37,206 bases of DNA. It comes from Acetobacteraceae bacterium (GTDB lineage Bacteria; Pseudomonadota; Alphaproteobacteria; Acetobacterales; Acetobacteraceae). Under the pieces are notes generated by a model. That model ran no database searches and was not told the origin of the DNA. It saw only the letters and a list, made by a program, of their open reading frames with translations. The number at the start of each line of letters is the position of its first letter. Within the stretch, counting starts at the first letter, position 1. Location: the NCBI GenBank assembly GCA_025452005.1, contig JANWJK010000078.1:1-37206 (forward strand), given 5' to 3'. This document shows positions 14,670 through 22,919 of the stretch, one piece after another. A program made the position numbers and the translations under genes.

Positions 14670-17498
14670 TCAGACCGCCAACCCGGCCGCCTCCAAGGTT
14701 CGCGCCAACGGCGTCCCGACCAGCAGGGCGTGCAGCCAGTGGCTGACCTGATCGATGCGGACATCCGAGCGGGTCAGCATGCACCGCACCCCACCGATCG
14801 CAGCGGCGCCGGCGGCCATGCCGAACGTGTCCTCCGGATGGATCATCAGGCGATTCATGAACCGTGCGGCCCGCCGCCAGGCCTCTTCGTAGCGGCGTGC
14901 GCGCTCGGTCTCGCCGCTTGCCAACGCCAGCGACCAGGCGGCGGCGATGCCCTCGGCAATGAAGCCGGTGTTGAAGCTCGGTTCGTCCGGGCTGAGCGTC
15001 TCCAGGAACGCGCCGTTGCTGCGAAGCTGCCGCTCGATCGCCCAGTCCGCGGCGGCAAATGCGAGGTCGCGGCCAGGGCAGGCTCCGCGCGCCCGGTGGA
15101 CCGCTTCCCAGCCCTGCGGCTGCCACCCGGCCATGCCCCAGTGCGGCACGGAGCGGAACCGATGGCCGTACCACGCCGCGCACGGTGCCAGGTCCGCAGG
15201 CAGCAGATCGACACCGGTCGCATGTGCGAACCCGGCCAGCGCCCACAGGGCGACACCGGGCAGGAAGTCGTGATCGTCGGCACGATCGAGCCGCTTCGCA
15301 CCGGTGCCGATCCGTCCGTCCGGCTGGAACAGCGCACGCACGCGAAGCGCCAGTTGGCGGGCCGCGGCCGATGCGGCGAGATCGGCGTGTGGCGCGATCC
15401 CGGCAAGCAGCAGGCATTCCGCCATGGCACCGCCAAGCAGGCCAGGCAGCGCGAGCGAGCCGCCCGGCGCATGGCGCAGGCAGTGTGCAAGGCCATCGCG
15501 TGCGCGATCGCGCCAGTCGGATCGGCCGAGCTGCGATCCCGCCATATCGAGCATGGTCAACGCGTGGATCACGCGCGCTGCCGTGCCGTTGCGTTCGGCG
15601 ATGCCGGTGAATGGATCGAAGGCGTAGCAGGGCAATCGGTCCTGATCGAGCGAGCGGTCAATGTATCCCGCCAGCCAGGCGATCGCCGCCGCGACATCGC
15701 AGTCCGCATCGCCTCGGTCGGGGAAGCCGAACCGAAGCGGTCGAACCGCGCCGCCGCACTCGGCCCATTCCGCCGCCTGCCACGTCGTCCAGTGCCCTCC
15801 ACCGCCGGCCAGCCGCGCGGCGGCGGACACGAACTGCTGCCGCGACCACGTGTTGTAGGTCAGCGCCGAGGGCAGCAGAACGTGTCTGGTGGCCGCGGTC
15901 GCGACCTCCAGTGCGTCGAGGCCGCGTCGCAGCTTCTCGGCCACCGCCGGCAGGCCCGCCGCGCCGAGATGCTCGGGGTGATGCAGAATGGATGTCACGA
16001 TGGTGCATCCCTCGAGCGCCGGGTCTGTCGTCGCCAGGCGAGGGTCGGACGTGGCCTGCTGCGCGGCCGCCGCGAGGCACGCGGCGAAGTCGCCACCCAG
16101 CGATAGCCCATAGCCGCGCAGCCCGTCCCGATAGATCCGTACGGCGACGCCGCCGATCGGACACGGCAGGCCGGACACGCTGCACTCGGGCGGTTGCGCG
16201 CCGCGCCGCAGCGCCGCCGCCGCGGCGCGTGCATCGCCGGCCAGGCGAGCGCCCAGAGCCGCGTCTCGCCACCAGCCGGTCGCCGGACCATCCTGTTGCC
16301 CGTAGGGCAGCCAGTGGGCGCCCGGTTCGACGCATTTGACGATGTCGTGGCGAAACAGGTCGAACGGCTCGGCGGCATCCAGGCGCGCGTTGACCCGGCG
16401 CGCATGACGGAACTGTTCTGCCTCGCTGATGAACACCTGCGTGTTGGGCAGCGCGCCGCCCATCTTCGCGGGAAATCGGCGGCTGCGCACGACGATGCCG
16501 TAGCGGCCGAAGTCCAGATCGGCGACGCCGACGTGCTCCAGTGGCCCAAGGATTGTCACGGCGATCTTCAGCGCGGGCAGATTTCGCTCGGTCACGACGC
16601 CGCCAGCTTGCAGCAGCGTCTCGATGGTGGCGCGGATCACGTCGGGACCTGCGGCGCTGGCCTCGCCGGGGAAGTGCCAGAAGCCGTCGCGGGCGAGCCT
16701 CTGGTCACCGTCCCGCGTGCGGAAACTGACGAATACGCCGCCATTGGGGTCGTAAGACGCGTCCAGGGAGCGTGGCGGCAATGGCGCCAGTCCGGTCGCC
16801 AGCCAGCTTCGCGCGGTCAGCCGAGCGAGATGAGCCGGATGCAGACCTTCCGGCGCCGGCGAAGTGCTCCAGGCGATCGGGGCAGGCACCGGCGGTTCCG
16901 GAGCGGTCGCGTTCATGCCGAGATCGGTCCAGATGTCGAACAGGACCTCGGTGCGGTAACCGGCGCCGTTGGCCCATTCCAACCCTCCGCGTCCGGGGAA
17001 GTGCGTCAGCGCCACAGCACCTTCGACTGTGCCGCCCGCTTCCTCGATGGCACGAATAGCCGAGTGCAGCGCGGTTCCCGAACTCAGCGAGTCGTCGATG
17101 ATGACGACAGGCCTGGCACGGTCGAACACACCCTCGATCCGCCGACCGGACAGGTACTCCTTGCGTCTGTCGCGGATGCACAGGCCGGTATAGCGGCCCT
17201 CGCCCATCAGCACACATGCCGACAGCAGCGGCAGACCGGTGTAGCCGATGGATGCCAGTTGGGTGGCGCCGAACCCACGCAACCGATCGAGCAGACAGAT
17301 CGCGGCGAGGCGCAGTCCCTCGGCAGTGAGCGAGAGGCCCCAGCTATAGAACGCCCACGGCGCTGGCGTGCCATCACGACCGCGGATCACCTCTTTGGCG
17401 GATGACCACAGGATGCCTTGTCGGCTCAGCAGCTCGCTCAGCGCTTCGCGGGGGGACGGCGCCAGGCCGCGCTCCCCCGTCCGGCGCGCCGATGCCAA
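14670..17498 (-). CDS. Fusion protein: phosphoribosyltransferase + two AMMECR1-like domains + alpha-helical toroid-like region
   Basis: A 942-residue protein. Residues ~20-195 are a type I phosphoribosyltransferase: the PRPP loop is VVIIDDSLSSGTAL at 131-144, after IGYTGLPLLSACVLMGEGRYTGL. Residues ~219-392 resemble AMMECR1 (LARLTARSWLATG, NGGVFVSFRTRDG, LPALKIAVTILGPLEHV, GGALPNTQVFISEAEQFRHA). Residues ~448-565 repeat that plan (GGVAVRIYRDGLRGYGLSLG, ILHHPEHLG, HVLLPSALTYNTWSRQQF). Residues ~570-942 are helical, with repeated hairpins (YAFDPFTGIAERNGTAARV, LPGLLGGAMAECLLLAG, FNTGFIAEGIAAAWSLALA) like an alpha/alpha toroid of six-hairpin enzymes. No signal peptide. The TTG start lies 7 bases after the stop of the ELP-repeat gene, suggesting coupling; an ATG alternative is absent nearby. 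Function unknown; the PRTase part suggests a nucleotide or nucleobase reaction. Sure of PRTase, fairly sure of AMMECR1, tentative for the toroid. Confidence 0.8.
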   Translation of the reverse strand: MASARRTGERGLAPSPREALSELLSRQGILWSSAKEVIRGRDGTPAPWAFYSWGLSLTAEGLRLAAICLLDRLRGFGATQLASIGYTGLPLLSACVLMGEGRYTGLCIRDRRKEYLSGRRIEGVFDRARPVVIIDDSLSSGTALHSAIRAIEEAGGTVEGAVALTHFPGRGGLEWANGAGYRTEVLFDIWTDLGMNATAPEPPVPAPIAWSTSPAPEGLHPAHLARLTARSWLATGLAPLPPRSLDASYDPNGGVFVSFRTRDGDQRLARDGFWHFPGEASAAGPDVIRATIETLLQAGGVVTERNLPALKIAVTILGPLEHVGVADLDFGRYGIVVRSRRFPAKMGGALPNTQVFISEAEQFRHARRVNARLDAAEPFDLFRHDIVKCVEPGAHWLPYGQQDGPATGWWRDAALGARLAGDARAAAAALRRGAQPPECSVSGLPCPIGGVAVRIYRDGLRGYGLSLGGDFAACLAAAAQQATSDPRLATTDPALEGCTIVTSILHHPEHLGAAGLPAVAEKLRRGLDALEVATAATRHVLLPSALTYNTWSRQQFVSAAARLAGGGGHWTTWQAAEWAECGGAVRPLRFGFPDRGDADCDVAAAIAWLAGYIDRSLDQDRLPCYAFDPFTGIAERNGTAARVIHALTMLDMAGSQLGRSDWRDRARDGLAHCLRHAPGGSLALPGLLGGAMAECLLLAGIAPHADLAASAAARQLALRVRALFQPDGRIGTGAKRLDRADDHDFLPGVALWALAGFAHATGVDLLPADLAPCAAWYGHRFRSVPHWGMAGWQPQGWEAVHRARGACPGRDLAFAAADWAIERQLRSNGAFLETLSPDEPSFNTGFIAEGIAAAWSLALASGETERARRYEEAWRRAARFMNRLMIHPEDTFGMAAGAAAIGGVRCMLTRSDVRIDQVSHWLHALLVGTPLARTLEAAGLAV

Positions 17499-17505
17499 CG
17501 GCGGG

Positions 17506-17985
17506 CTAGCGCCTCAGCTCCTGGACCTGCTGTGTCAGGCCCTGGAGCTGCGTGGTGAGGCGCGTCTCCAGTTGCGTCAGCCGGGCCGACAATTGGCTGA
17601 TCTCCTGAGTAAATCGCGAGACGTCGATCGGCAGCTCGTTGATCTCGCCGCGGGGACGTGGAATCACGCCGCCACTGCCGCCCTCACCGCCTTCGGGAAG
17701 TTCGTTCGGCAGGAACCGCGCACGCGTGGTGAAGGCGGGAAGTTCCTGCGGCCCTGGTCCGGGTCCACGCGGCGGCCGGAAGCGCGCCACCAACTGCGCC
17801 ACTTCCAGCGCATGCAGGCGATCCCGGGTCTGCACCAGTTCGGTGAGCAGGTCGTTGACGAAGGATGACGACACCGTCGAGATCGGCAGTTCCGGCGATG
17901 GCCGCGGGCGCGGAACGAAGTCGCCGCCGGTTCCTGGCGATTCGGGCAGTTCGGCAGGCAGCTCCGCAGGATTGATCCCAGACAT
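17506..17985 (-). CDS. Small proline-rich coiled-coil protein with six ELP tripeptides
   Basis: I do not recognise this 159-residue protein. It has two predicted coiled-coil segments by heptad pattern: about residues 41-69 (FVNDLLTELVQTRDRLHALE) and 122-159 (FTQEISQLSARLTQLETRL onward). Proline- and glycine-rich linkers flank the first. The tripeptide ELP occurs six times (residues 8, 12, 32, 81, 95, 117), several times after PRPR or RPPR stretches, giving a loose repeated unit such as FVPRPRPSPELP and VIPRPRGEINELP. There is no signal peptide or membrane segment. ATG at 17985 has a strong GGAGGAA site. It lies 7 bases upstream of the PRTase-AMMECR1 gene, so the two proteins are probably made together. 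A scaffold, adaptor or substrate role is inference only. Confidence 0.7.
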   Translation of the reverse strand: MSGINPAELPAELPESPGTGGDFVPRPRPSPELPISTVSSSFVNDLLTELVQTRDRLHALEVAQLVARFRPPRGPGPGPQELPAFTTRARFLPNELPEGGEGGSGGVIPRPRGEINELPIDVSRFTQEISQLSARLTQLETRLTTQLQGLTQQVQELRR

Positions 17986-18075
17986 GTTGCGACGTTCCTC
18001 CTTGTTATGCGGCGGCTCCCATGAGCCGCCGGTCACCGATAGCGGACGTGGCCGGAAGCGTGATCGGCATTCCAA

Positions 18076-18095
18076 ATCACACACTCGTGTGTGAT
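18076..18095. promoter_or_regulatory. Perfect 9-2-9 palindrome, candidate operator
   Basis: ATCACACAC and GTGTGTGAT form perfect 9-base arms around a 2-base spacer (TC). The site lies in the 226-base space between the divergent ELP-repeat gene (start 17985) and the MFS symporter gene (start 18212). No T-run follows, so it is not a terminator. The symmetry and placement fit a dimeric repressor site (GntR, TetR or MarR type) acting on one or both genes; no regulator gene is adjacent. Confidence 0.6.
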
Positions 18096-18211
18096 CGGGG
18101 CGGCCGTCAAGGGAAGAAGCGGGGGCGATTGCTGGGGCAGGAGACGCTTGCGCGCCACCCCCGAGCGTGCAAAACAAGTTTCAAGGGAGACCAACGTCAA
18201 AGAGGCCAACA

Positions 18212-19543
18212 ATGGCGCAAACGACGATGTCGGCGGCCGAGGCCGCGCTCGAGAACCAGCGGATCGGCGGGCTCCAGCTTCGGGTCGTGGCATTGTGCAC
18301 GCTGGTGCAGATCTGCGACGGCTACGACCTCAATGCGGTCGCCTGGGCGGTGCCGTCGCTGATCAAGGCCTGGCACCTGCCGCCACCGATGTTCACCGCG
18401 GCGTTCCTGTGGTCGAGCATCGGCATCCTGGTGGGTGCGCTCTCCGCGGGGCCGATCGGCGACCGGTTCGGTCGGCGGCCGCTGTTGCTCACCAGTCTGA
18501 CGATCTTCGGGATCGCCTCGCTGCTCAGCGCGACGGCCGGCTCGATCGGCATGTTGAGCCTTTGGCGCTTCTTCACCGGGATCGGCATCGGCGGTGGATT
18601 TTCCGGCGCCGCCGCGCTGACCGGCGACTATGCGCCGCACCGCCTGCGCGCGACGATGATCATGATCTCGTTTACCGGCGCCCCCCTCGGCGGCTTTGTT
18701 GGCGGCCAGATCGTGGCGCTCCTGCTGGCCCACTACGAGTGGCCGGTGATCTTCGTCCTGGGCGGCATATTCCCGCTGATCCTGGTGCTGGCGCTGGCGG
18801 TGTGGCTGCCGGAATCGCCGCGCTTCCTCGCCAGGCGGCAGGACCTGTCGCCTGGCCACGCCGCCGTGCTGCGCCGCCTCGACATCGCTCCACAGGCCGG
18901 TGCGGTCGATGTTGCACAGGGCAATCCGGTCGGGATGCTGTTCAGCCATGGCTACGCGCTGCAGACCATTCTGCTGTGGATCATCTACTTCTGCAGCCTG
19001 CTGAACCTGTTCCTATTCGCCTACTGGATGCCGACAGTATTGAACCTGATCGGCATGAGCCCGCCGCAGGCGGTGTTCGCCTCGAGCCTCAGGGACTTCG
19101 GCGCGATCTTCGCCGTTCTGTATCTCGGCCTGGCAATTGACCGGATCGGACCGGAGCGAACATTGGCGCTGCACTACGCGGCCGGCGCGGTGTTCATCGC
19201 GGTGATCGCGCTGGTGGCACTACCCTACGCGATGCTGCTGATCATGACGTTCCTTGCGGGGACGACGATCATCGGCAGCCAGACCGGCGCCAATGGTACC
19301 TGCGGAAAGCTCTATCCTGCGCGCATGCGCACGAGCGGCCTCGGCTGGGCGCTCGGCGTAGGAAGGCTCGGCGGCATCGCCGCACCCGTGTTGGGCGGCT
19401 ACCTGCTGTCGCTGGGCATGGCGCCGACGCACATCTTCCTCAGCGCCTGCCTGTTTGCGCTGATCGCGGCGGCGGCCACGGCGCTGCTCGCGTTCCGTGG
19501 CAGCCGCGTCGGCGTAGCGAGCATCGAGGAGGCTACGAGTTGA
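18212..19543 (+). CDS. MFS transporter, aromatic acid:H+ symporter (AAHS/PcaK-like) type
   Basis: This is a 12-TM inner-membrane major facilitator, 443 residues, most like the AAHS family that imports 4-hydroxybenzoate, benzoate and related acids. TM1 carries ICDGYDLNAVAWAVPSL, close to the DGYD motif needed for transport by PcaK. GPIGDRFGRRPLLL is motif A in the 2-3 loop, and GAALTGDYAPHRLRATMI follows TM4. The second half has LGLAIDRIGPERTLAL and YPARMRTSGLGWALGVGRLG, also AAHS-like. The start at 18212 has AAAGAGG upstream. It is divergent from the ELP-repeat/PRTase pair and convergent with an amidase gene (11-base overlap). Nearby CoA-transferase and dehydrogenase genes would fit aromatic or dicarboxylic acid use, but the substrate is not proven. 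Confidence 0.88.
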   Translation: MAQTTMSAAEAALENQRIGGLQLRVVALCTLVQICDGYDLNAVAWAVPSLIKAWHLPPPMFTAAFLWSSIGILVGALSAGPIGDRFGRRPLLLTSLTIFGIASLLSATAGSIGMLSLWRFFTGIGIGGGFSGAAALTGDYAPHRLRATMIMISFTGAPLGGFVGGQIVALLLAHYEWPVIFVLGGIFPLILVLALAVWLPESPRFLARRQDLSPGHAAVLRRLDIAPQAGAVDVAQGNPVGMLFSHGYALQTILLWIIYFCSLLNLFLFAYWMPTVLNLIGMSPPQAVFASSLRDFGAIFAVLYLGLAIDRIGPERTLALHYAAGAVFIAVIALVALPYAMLLIMTFLAGTTIIGSQTGANGTCGKLYPARMRTSGLGWALGVGRLGGIAAPVLGGYLLSLGMAPTHIFLSACLFALIAAAATALLAFRGSRVGVASIEEATS

Positions 19544-20162
19544 CCGCGTAATCCGGGCCGAACCGGATCGCCATCATCCGCGATACGTCATCGACCTTGC
19601 GGTTGAACCGATCCCAATCGAAGTTCTTCGGATCCGCTCGTTGCACCGAATTGATCTGCCCGTGGCCGACCACCATGTCCCGGCTGATCTTCAGGCGGTG
19701 GCAGATGTCGTACACCAGCATCGCGACCGAATCGTACTGCCAGTCGGTGAAATCCAGCTTCGACGTGTCGCCCTTGAACATGGCAACATCGAGCTGATAC
19801 ATCTCGATGCCGATCGAACGGTAATTGTGATCTTCCACGCCCGGCACCTTGTCGGGATTGCCCGCATGGCCGGCCGCCTTCTCCTCCGGCACCATGGCAT
19901 AGAGAATACCGAAATCGCGGCCGATCCAGTAATGAATCGAGGTCCCCGCATCATTCGCGCTGGCAATGTAGTCCGCACTCTCCACCTGGGAACGGCGGCT
20001 CTCCGTCCCGTGCAGAACGACCTCGTCAATCGACGTTCCGCCGCGTGAATAGACGTTCTTCGCCGGCTTCACCTTCATATGCAATAGGTTCGGCAACGCC
20101 TGCGCGTACAGGGCAACGGTTTCAGCCTGCTTCGCCAAGCCGATCGCAAAAGCTCCAGCCAT
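19533..20162 (-). CDS. N-acetylmuramoyl-L-alanine amidase domain protein (Amidase_2/PGRP type)
   Basis: This is a zinc amidase-type protein that would cut the bond between N-acetylmuramic acid and the stem peptide. The core runs DEVVLHGTESRRS (first zinc His), IHYWIGRDFGILYAMV, EKAAGHAGN, SIGIEMYQ and MVVGHGQINSVQRADPKNFDWDRF, where the second His and the Asp of ADP complete the usual ligands. Length is about 209 residues. The N-terminus (AGAFAIGLAKQAETVALYAQAL) is not a clear signal peptide, so export is uncertain. I prefer the ATG at 20162, with AGAGGA at good distance, over the one at 20168. Cell-wall recycling, or an endolysin-like or toxin-like role, are all possible. Confidence 0.85.
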   Translation of the reverse strand: MAGAFAIGLAKQAETVALYAQALPNLLHMKVKPAKNVYSRGGTSIDEVVLHGTESRRSQVESADYIASANDAGTSIHYWIGRDFGILYAMVPEEKAAGHAGNPDKVPGVEDHNYRSIGIEMYQLDVAMFKGDTSKLDFTDWQYDSVAMLVYDICHRLKISRDMVVGHGQINSVQRADPKNFDWDRFNRKVDDVSRMMAIRFGPDYAVNS

Positions 20163-20266
20163 GTGCATCCTCTATATGCGGAAGTCGGGACGGCGTTATC
20201 CGCGCCTTCGGCCCGATCCAGGCATGACGTGGATCACACCTTTGCGATTCTTTGTCACGGCCGGTA

Positions 20267-21631
20267 TTAAATGGCGGCGCGCGCCAGATCGCCGATATCG
20301 GTCATGAGCTCCACGGACCAGCACCGGTCGATCAGCTCCTTCGTTCGTGTCGCGCCTATGGCCGGTTCGGCCAACTCGTCGAACTTGCGCGTCAACTGCG
20401 CATCCGACATCGGATTGCCAGCGCTGCCGATGCAGTGATCGATGCGACAGGCGAAGCTCCGCCCGTCCTTCAAGGTGATCGTCACCTCGGCCGCGTCCGC
20501 CGCCATGCCGGCATCGCCCACCACGCTCACCTTGTCCTGGAACGCCACGACCGCCGCATCGCGCACGGTGGCGTCCTGCAGTTGCTGGATGCGTGCCACG
20601 CCGTGGATCAACGTCGCCGCGGTCCAGTGATACAGGCTGATATGCGCCTGCAGCTCGTTCTGCGGATTGCGCCGGTCGCACAGGGCCATCGCGCCGGGTG
20701 AGGCCTTGATGCGCACCGCATCGATCGATCCCGGTTCGATCGCGTGCTCACGCCGCAATTGCAGACACGCGTCGATGATCGGGTGGATCACGATGCTGCA
20801 CGGATAGGGCTTGTAGGTGTTGCGCAGGATCTCGAATCGCTCACCCAGGCCATCGGCCAGCGCCGCCACGTTGGGTGATTCGGCGAACACCTCCAGGAAA
20901 CCGTAGCGTCCTTCCAGCGTCGCCAGCGAAGCGGTGAAGCCACGTTCCGCCAGCACCGCCGCGCGCAATCCGGTCTGTGCGCCCTGCGCCGGCATCAGCG
21001 ACGACACCATGGTCGCGTGCATCACCCGGAACCCCGCGGCCTGCGACAATGCGATGCCGATCGCGTATTGCAGCCGCGTCGCATCGAGCTTCAACAGTTT
21101 CGCCGCGGCCACGGCGGCGCCGATGCCGGCGGTGATGCCGGTCTGCGACCAGGCGACGGGCCCCTTCGCCGGCGGCACCGAGATCGCCTTCGACAGCCGG
21201 CACGTCATCTCGATGCCGAGTGCCAGTGCGAGCAGGAAGTCGGCGCCGCTGGTGGGACGCTGTTCGGCCAATGCCAGTGCGGCCGTGGCGACAGGACCTG
21301 CCGGATGCACCACGGCCTCGGCATGCGTGTCGTCGTACGAGTAGATGCTGGAGGCGAGGCAGTTGATCAGGCAGGCGTGCAGCGCGTCGGCCTGATGGCC
21401 GCGACCGATCACCGTGGCGTGCTGCGCACCGGCATACACACCCAGCGTCCGGTCGGCGAGATCCACCACCTCGTGGCACGCGCCGCCGATCGTGCAGCCC
21501 ATGATGTTGACGAACGAGCGCAGCGCCTCGCGCCGCACGTCGTCCGGCAGATCGGTCCAGCGGACGGACACGATATAGTCGCTCAGCCGCGCGGTGACGT
21601 CGCCCGGCTCGTTGACGAATGCGTTGGCCAT
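20267..21631 (-). CDS. MmgE/PrpD family protein
   Basis: The 454-residue protein belongs to the MmgE/PrpD family, which includes 2-methylcitrate dehydratase, cis-aconitate decarboxylase and iminodisuccinate epimerase. Typical segments are LRSFVNIMGCTIGGA, SIYSYDDTHAEAVVHPAGPV with the active-site Asp-Asp-His region, SQAAGFRVMHATMVSSLMPAQGAQTGL (family His/Lys region; here the KxxH lysine context appears replaced) and NTYKPYPCSIVIHPIIDA. It is cytoplasmic. It starts 12 bases after the SDR gene, in the same orientation, so the two likely act on related substrates. I cannot assign the reaction; 2-methylcitrate dehydratase is not supported because no prpB or prpC is near. Confidence 0.9.
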   Translation of the reverse strand: MANAFVNEPGDVTARLSDYIVSVRWTDLPDDVRREALRSFVNIMGCTIGGACHEVVDLADRTLGVYAGAQHATVIGRGHQADALHACLINCLASSIYSYDDTHAEAVVHPAGPVATAALALAEQRPTSGADFLLALALGIEMTCRLSKAISVPPAKGPVAWSQTGITAGIGAAVAAAKLLKLDATRLQYAIGIALSQAAGFRVMHATMVSSLMPAQGAQTGLRAAVLAERGFTASLATLEGRYGFLEVFAESPNVAALADGLGERFEILRNTYKPYPCSIVIHPIIDACLQLRREHAIEPGSIDAVRIKASPGAMALCDRRNPQNELQAHISLYHWTAATLIHGVARIQQLQDATVRDAAVVAFQDKVSVVGDAGMAADAAEVTITLKDGRSFACRIDHCIGSAGNPMSDAQLTRKFDELAEPAIGATRTKELIDRCWSVELMTDIGDLARAAI

Positions 21632-21643
21632 GGCTTTCCCCTC

Positions 21644-22432
21644 TTACAGCGAGCGCGTCGCGCCCCCGTCGATGTCGATCACGCAGCCCTGGATGAAGTC
21701 GGCCTTGTCCGACGCCAGATAGGCGGTGAGCCAGCCGATCTCCTCGGGCCGCCCGACACGCGTGGTGCCGTGCGAGGACAGCAGGAAGGCGATCGCCTGC
21801 TCGCGGCTGAAGCCGCGATCGCGCGAAACGCGCTCGATGTTGCGGCCGAAGCGCTCGGTCTCGATCAGGCCAGGGTTGATCGCGTTCACCCGCACGCCGT
21901 CGTTCACGCCGATGTCCGCCATTGCCTTGGTGAAGTTCAGGATCGCGACGTTGACCGAGCCGCCGATGGTGAACTCGGCTGAACCCGCGCGCGAACCGAT
22001 GCCAACGATGTTGACGATGCAGCCACGCGATTCGCGCAGATGCGGCCACGCGGCGCGGGTGGCGCGGACATAGCCGTGGAACTTCAGGGCAAAGCCGTCC
22101 TGCCAGTCTTCCTCGGTCAGGGTGAAGAAGTCGGCACGTTTGGTGGCACCGGCGTTGTTCACCAGGATGTCGAGCCGGCCGAACGCCCCAACCGCGGCAT
22201 CGACCGCAGCCTGCACCGCCGCGGGTTGCCGTAGGTCACCGGCGATGGTGATGGTGCGGTTGCTTCCCGAGATCGCGGCGATGCCGCCGGCGACTTCGTC
22301 GAGCCTGGACCGGTCGCGCGCCGCGAGGCAGACGCGGACGCCCTCGCGTGCCAGTTCCTGCGCGATCGATGCACCGATGCCGCGACTCGCGCCGGTCACC
22401 AGCGCGGTCTTGCCGGCGAGGTTCAGGTCCAT
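21644..22432 (-). CDS. SDR-family protein lacking the YxxxK catalytic motif
   Basis: A short-chain dehydrogenase/reductase fold protein of 262 residues. Cofactor-binding features are intact: KTALVTGASRGIGASIA, and DILVNNAGATKRADF. A serine in NIVGIGSRAG fits the catalytic Ser. The Tyr-x-x-x-Lys pair should fall about 8-12 residues before the TK of LNFTKAMADIG; the sequence there is IGGSVNVAI, with Gly and Asn in place of Tyr and Lys. The remainder (GVRVNAINPGLIETERF, GRPEEIGWLTAYLASDKADF, GCVIDIDGGAT) is normal. The enzyme may use other residues or bind NAD(P) without classical chemistry. ATG at 22432 was chosen; a GTG five codons upstream is possible. It pairs with the MmgE/PrpD gene. Confidence 0.9.
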   Translation of the reverse strand: MDLNLAGKTALVTGASRGIGASIAQELAREGVRVCLAARDRSRLDEVAGGIAAISGSNRTITIAGDLRQPAAVQAAVDAAVGAFGRLDILVNNAGATKRADFFTLTEEDWQDGFALKFHGYVRATRAAWPHLRESRGCIVNIVGIGSRAGSAEFTIGGSVNVAILNFTKAMADIGVNDGVRVNAINPGLIETERFGRNIERVSRDRGFSREQAIAFLLSSHGTTRVGRPEEIGWLTAYLASDKADFIQGCVIDIDGGATRSL

Positions 22433-22465
22433 GTCGCCCCACTCCACTGCGCAATGACACAGGTA

Positions 22466-22903
22466 TCACCGAAGCGGGCGAACCGCGAGATTGCCCCAGG
22501 CCGTCACGCGATCGAAGCGCAGCGCGATCACCGGAAGCTCGGCCAACTGCATCGTCCGGTACTGCGAGTAGCGTTCACGCAACAGCGCCTGTGCGTTGTC
22601 GTGTTCCGGGCCGCCGCTGAGGATCTCGACGCGACCGCGCAGCATGACCCAGCCGAGCTGGCGCCAATCCTCGTCGTAGCGATCGGCGACGAAGGCAGCC
22701 GATGGGTTCTCCATCATGTTGCGCAGCCGTTTGAGCGGTCGCGCCGAGGGGCGCTTCGGCTTCTCGTCGATCGTGACGTAGAGCGCGCCGCCGTCGATCG
22801 CGAAGCACCCCGGCACGACGTGCGGATTGCCGCGCGCATCCGCGGTGGCGAGGCGGCCGACGCGCTGTGCCGACAGGAACGCGGCCTGATCGTCCGACAG
22901 CAT
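22466..22903 (-). CDS. PPOX-class (split-barrel FMN/F420-binding) oxidoreductase, Rv0121-like
   Basis: The 145-residue protein has the split-barrel flavin-binding fold of the pyridoxamine phosphate oxidase class. Visible: LSAQRVGRLATADARGNPHVVP, ALYVTIDEKPKRPSAR (cofactor phosphate contacts), LKRLRNMMENPSAAFVADRYDEDWRQLGWVMLRGR, and a C-terminal ALRFDRVTAWGN. The pattern with RVGRLATAD and PHVVP fits TIGR03668-type, F420- or FMN-dependent proteins. Which cofactor is used is unknown. The start at 22903 has GGAG upstream; 15 further in-frame codons upstream are unlikely to be coding. It is divergent from an ArsR-type regulator with 95 bases between them. Confidence 0.85.
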   Translation of the reverse strand: MLSDDQAAFLSAQRVGRLATADARGNPHVVPGCFAIDGGALYVTIDEKPKRPSARPLKRLRNMMENPSAAFVADRYDEDWRQLGWVMLRGRVEILSGGPEHDNAQALLRERYSQYRTMQLAELPVIALRFDRVTAWGNLAVRPLR

Positions 22904-22919
22904 GGCGATGCTCCGTTCA

